Shown here: piece after piece, positions 52,453 to 54,988 of the stretch
Numbering within the stretch: the stretch's first letter is position 1
Layout of the letters: each line of letters begins with the position of its first letter
NCBI RefSeq assembly: GCF_000162755.2
Contig: NZ_JH413811.1
Coordinates: forward strand, 117,342-172,329
DNA from: Legionella drancourtii LLAP12
GTDB lineage: Bacteria; Pseudomonadota; Gammaproteobacteria; Legionellales; Legionellaceae
Direction of reading: 5' to 3'
DNA length: 54,988 bases
Position numbers and translations under genes: made by a program
Notes under the pieces: generated by a model
The model's database searches: none
Told to the model about the DNA's origin: nothing
The model's input: only the letters and a program-made list of their open reading frames with translations

Positions 52453-54726
52453 ATGCAAAATATCGTGCCTTATAAACATATGAGTTCTAAAAAGTTTTAT
52501 ACCCTATTATCAGAAATCTATCGCGATTTATCAGCAACATCCAACTTGAAAGAAATTACTAAAAAGCTAATTGATGTAACCGTACATATAATTGGCTGTG
52601 AGCGCGGTACTATATTTTTGAATGACTATCAAACAGGGGAGCTATATTCATTTATTGCCCAAGGCGATTTGCACTTTGAAATTAGAATACTCAATACTAC
52701 GGGCCTTGCGGGTTGGACATTTACAAAGAATGAACCAATTATCTTAGATAATGTAGATGAGGATGAACGTCATAATAAACAAATAGATAATATGACTGGA
52801 TTCAAAACCAAAAGCATACTCTGTGTTCCCTTAAGAAATGCTAATAGTGAACTTATTGGCGTTACCCAAATGTTAAATAAAATCGACGGTGATTTTACTG
52901 AGTCCGATATCAAGTTTGTACAAACACTAACAGAACACGCGGCAATGGCGATTCAAAACAAGATGACCATTGAACACATCGAAAGTTGCCACCAAAAAGA
53001 CTTGTATTTTCTAGAATCGATTTCACGAGTTTCTTCGGAAATTAATTTATCCTTATTATTAGAAAAAATCATTGATACCGTGACCAGAGCGCTGGATTCA
53101 GAACGCGCAACTTTATTTATTAATGACGAAAAAACAAATGAATTATTTACTGAAGCAGGTATTGGTTTAGAAAAGAAACAAATACGTTTCCCCAATCATC
53201 TGGGGATTGCTGGTTCCACATTCACCTCAGGCAATATAATTAATATTCCTCATGCGTACACCGACTTAAGATTTAATCCTGCTGTTGATAAACAAACAGG
53301 ATTTTTTACACGATCAATACTCTCCGCACCAGTTAAAAATAAAAATGGCAAAATTATTGGCGTTACCCAGGTACTCAATAAGAGACGCGGTGAATTTAAT
53401 TCCGATGATGAGTCACAACTCCTCGCTATTAACTCACAGATATCCATGTCTATAGAGAATGCAAAACTTTTTGATGAAGTACAAAGCATTAAAAATTACA
53501 ACGAAAGTATCTTAGAAAGTATGACTAATGCGGTATTAACGGTGAATACAAATAATCAGATTGCAACCTGTAATCGTGCAGGAATGAAATTAATGCAACT
53601 CGACTCCATAGAAAAACTTATATTCAAAGATATTGCTACCTTATTTCCAGAAGATACAAATGGGTTAATTGAAAAAATTACCTTAATTAACCATGAATCA
53701 TCAAAGATGAAACAAGATGTTTTAATGGATGTTGAAGTGGAAATTGCCAATATTAAAATTACTGCCAATATAACCATTGTCCCCTTAATTAACGCCAATA
53801 ATGAACGTTTAGGAGCAATGATCATGATTGAGGACATTAGTTCTGAAAAACGAATGAAATCAACCATGTCCCGTTATATGAGTCCTGACCTAGCAGAAAA
53901 ATTAATGCAATCAAGCGACTATTCGTTAGGGGGTACAAGTACAGTTGCTACCGTTTTATTCTCAGACATCCGTGATTTCACCACCATTTCAGAATCACTT
54001 GGCGCTGAAGAAACGGTGAAACTATTAAACGAATACTTTACGCTAATGGTCGATTGCATCCAAAATGAAGGAGGAATACTTGATAAATTTATTGGTGATG
54101 CCATCATGGCTGTTTTTGGTAATCCATTCCCGCATGATGACGATCCTGACCGTGCCCTACGCTCTGCGCTTACCATGATGAATGCGCTAACTGAACTTAA
54201 TCAAAAGCGTCTAGAACGAGAATTACCCATTATCGATCACAGTCTAGGTCTTAATACGGATAAAATTGTTGCCGGGAATATTGGCTCGAATAAACGAATG
54301 GACTTTACCGTAATTGGTGATGGAGTAAATCTTGCATCACGAATCGAAGGACTATGCAAACATTATGGTGCACATATATTAATAAGTGAATTTACTTATG
54401 AACGCCTGAAATCAACCTACCGCATGCGCCACATCGATAAAGTAATTGTCAAAGGCAAGAACAAAGCCGTTTCTGTTTATGAGGTACTTGATTATTATGA
54501 TAAAAAATTATTCCCTCACCAAATAGAGGTGATCAATCATTTCAATAATGGCATTGAACTGTATAACAGCGCCCACTGGGATAAAGCTATTTCCAGCTTC
54601 GAAGCAGCATTAAAATTGCACCCCAAGGATAAACCATCGAAGGTCTATATTGACCGCTGCCGTATATTAAAAGAACACCCCGCTGATCCAGAGTGGTGTG
54701 GTGTTTGGAAAATGCTGAGCAAATAG
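52453..54726 (+). CDS. GAF-GAF-PAS class III adenylate cyclase
   Basis: A 757-residue cytosolic cyclase with the domain order of cyanobacterial CyaB1. GAF1 is about 20-170 and GAF2 about 185-340. Both keep the cyclic-nucleotide-binding NKxnFx3DE pattern: GAF2 exactly (Asn309, Lys310, Phe315, Asp319, Glu320), GAF1 nearly (NKIDGDFTESD). A PAS domain follows (about 345-465), then the cyclase (about 495-665) with metal-binding Asp505 and Asp549, ATP-selecting Lys545 and Asp623, and Asn626/Arg630. A TPR-like tail (685-745) resembles that of the operon cyclase at 40118. If the GAF domains bind cAMP, as in CyaB1, it would be self-activating. One change is GLNTDKIVAG where GINTG is usual. It has no membrane segment. 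Confidence 0.92.
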   Translation: MQNIVPYKHMSSKKFYTLLSEIYRDLSATSNLKEITKKLIDVTVHIIGCERGTIFLNDYQTGELYSFIAQGDLHFEIRILNTTGLAGWTFTKNEPIILDNVDEDERHNKQIDNMTGFKTKSILCVPLRNANSELIGVTQMLNKIDGDFTESDIKFVQTLTEHAAMAIQNKMTIEHIESCHQKDLYFLESISRVSSEINLSLLLEKIIDTVTRALDSERATLFINDEKTNELFTEAGIGLEKKQIRFPNHLGIAGSTFTSGNIINIPHAYTDLRFNPAVDKQTGFFTRSILSAPVKNKNGKIIGVTQVLNKRRGEFNSDDESQLLAINSQISMSIENAKLFDEVQSIKNYNESILESMTNAVLTVNTNNQIATCNRAGMKLMQLDSIEKLIFKDIATLFPEDTNGLIEKITLINHESSKMKQDVLMDVEVEIANIKITANITIVPLINANNERLGAMIMIEDISSEKRMKSTMSRYMSPDLAEKLMQSSDYSLGGTSTVATVLFSDIRDFTTISESLGAEETVKLLNEYFTLMVDCIQNEGGILDKFIGDAIMAVFGNPFPHDDDPDRALRSALTMMNALTELNQKRLERELPIIDHSLGLNTDKIVAGNIGSNKRMDFTVIGDGVNLASRIEGLCKHYGAHILISEFTYERLKSTYRMRHIDKVIVKGKNKAVSVYEVLDYYDKKLFPHQIEVINHFNNGIELYNSAHWDKAISSFEAALKLHPKDKPSKVYIDRCRILKEHPADPEWCGVWKMLSK

Positions 54727-54769
54727 CTCCAGTTTATTTAAGGCTTTTTATTTGGCATTGCCCCCAACC

Positions 54770-54860
54770 CTAATGTAACTTTTGCCCGTTAGGAACCTGA
54801 GGATCTGTCGTAATTAAACAGATCGCTCCATTAGCATCAGTGAACCCCACTAATAAAATT
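54770..54860 (-). pseudogene. 3' fragment of a gene cut by the insertion sequence
   Basis: Reading leftwards from the insertion-sequence end, the minus strand encodes ILLVGFTDANGAICLITTD and then PQVPNGQKLH before a TAG at 54770-54772. The sequence looks like a genuine protein C-terminus, open right up to the presumed insertion-sequence boundary at 54861. The rest of the gene should lie beyond the element, outside the window. The family is not recognised. Confidence 0.4.
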
Positions 54861-54988
54861 GGCTCTACCCCAAATAAGGGGGCACTTTAATCAAGTTAGT
54901 CTAAACTAACTTATTGATTTCGCGATCAAAATGGAGATTAAAGTGCCCAAGCATAATCTTATCTTAAATTTACCTGGTTTTACCATAC
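54861..54988 (+). mobile_element. Left end of an insertion sequence, probably ISL3 family (continues past the window)
   Basis: GGCTCTACCCCAAATAAGGG at 54861 looks like the terminal inverted repeat of an ISL3-family element, and a transposase-like frame begins 82 bp further in. The right end, and any 8-bp target duplication, are outside the window. Confidence 0.5.
54943..54988 (+). CDS. Transposase start (partial), ISL3-like
   Basis: A GTG at 54943 has GGAG 6 bp upstream, and the frame reads VPKHNLILNLPGFTI up to the window edge. The LNLPGxTI motif is typical of the first strand of ISL3 transposases, which carry out DDE-type transposition. Only 15 codons are visible. An in-frame ATG at 54931 is an alternative start. 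Confidence 0.5.
   Translation, partial: MPKHNLILNLPGFTI

Noticed and set aside
52953-54176. Minus-strand frames of 79-103 codons inside the GAF cyclase gene
   Set aside because: They are antisense to a well-supported 757-codon coding region.

Overview
The window looks like a chromosomal segment of a Legionella species other than L. pneumophila. The AT-rich composition, a very large eukaryote-like protein with an acidic C-terminal tail, a Com1/DsbA2-type oxidoreductase and many short palindromic repeats all fit this genus. L. pneumophila is generally described as lacking chemotaxis genes, whereas this window carries a complete chemosensory operon.

Layout. Positions 1-6.3 kb (minus strand) hold glyS (its 3' end lies outside the window), glyQ, a dsbA2-like gene and uvrD. 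Positions 6.5-7.9 kb (plus) hold a proline-iminopeptidase homologue without its nucleophilic serine, overlapping dtd. Positions 8.0-19.9 kb (minus) hold one gene for a 3954-residue protein. It has a helicase-like core resembling the eukaryotic DUF3638 family, a possible cysteine-protease/acyltransferase module at the N-terminus, and an E-rich tail; it is probably a Dot/Icm effector. Positions 20-35 kb hold housekeeping genes: mlaA, gshA-gshB, a small membrane protein with a rhodanese, an unknown gene, an alkaline-phosphatase-like enzyme, udk-fabI, pyrG-kdsA, ribD-ribBA and a bepA-like protease. Positions 35.5-39.7 kb hold yajQ, small secreted or membrane proteins and an MFS transporter.

Positions 40.1-48.7 kb (minus) form one operon: cheW-cheR-cheW-mcp-cheA-cheB-(REC-adenylate cyclase). 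The component set parallels the Pseudomonas Wsp system, but the output enzyme is a class III nucleotide cyclase instead of a GGDEF protein, so the expected output is cAMP. The cheA frame breaks at a run of seven A that forms the slippery heptamer A AAA AAA, exactly between two tandem Hpt domains. The first Hpt has lost its histidine. A second cyclase (GAF-GAF-PAS-cyclase, like cyanobacterial CyaB1) lies at 52.5-54.7 kb behind a short coiled-coil gene. That gene is also broken by a -1 shift at an A-run. Between them lie phnA/yjdM, yjbQ and an amino-acid permease. The window ends in the left part of an insertion sequence, probably ISL3 family, which seems to have cut a gene whose 3' tail remains.

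Intergenic DNA is rich in palindromic repeats of at least three families. One, about 120-145 bp long, lies upstream of dsbA2 and again inside the che operon, where it supplies the last codons and stop of cheR. All functional statements are inferred from motifs read by eye; no database search was possible.
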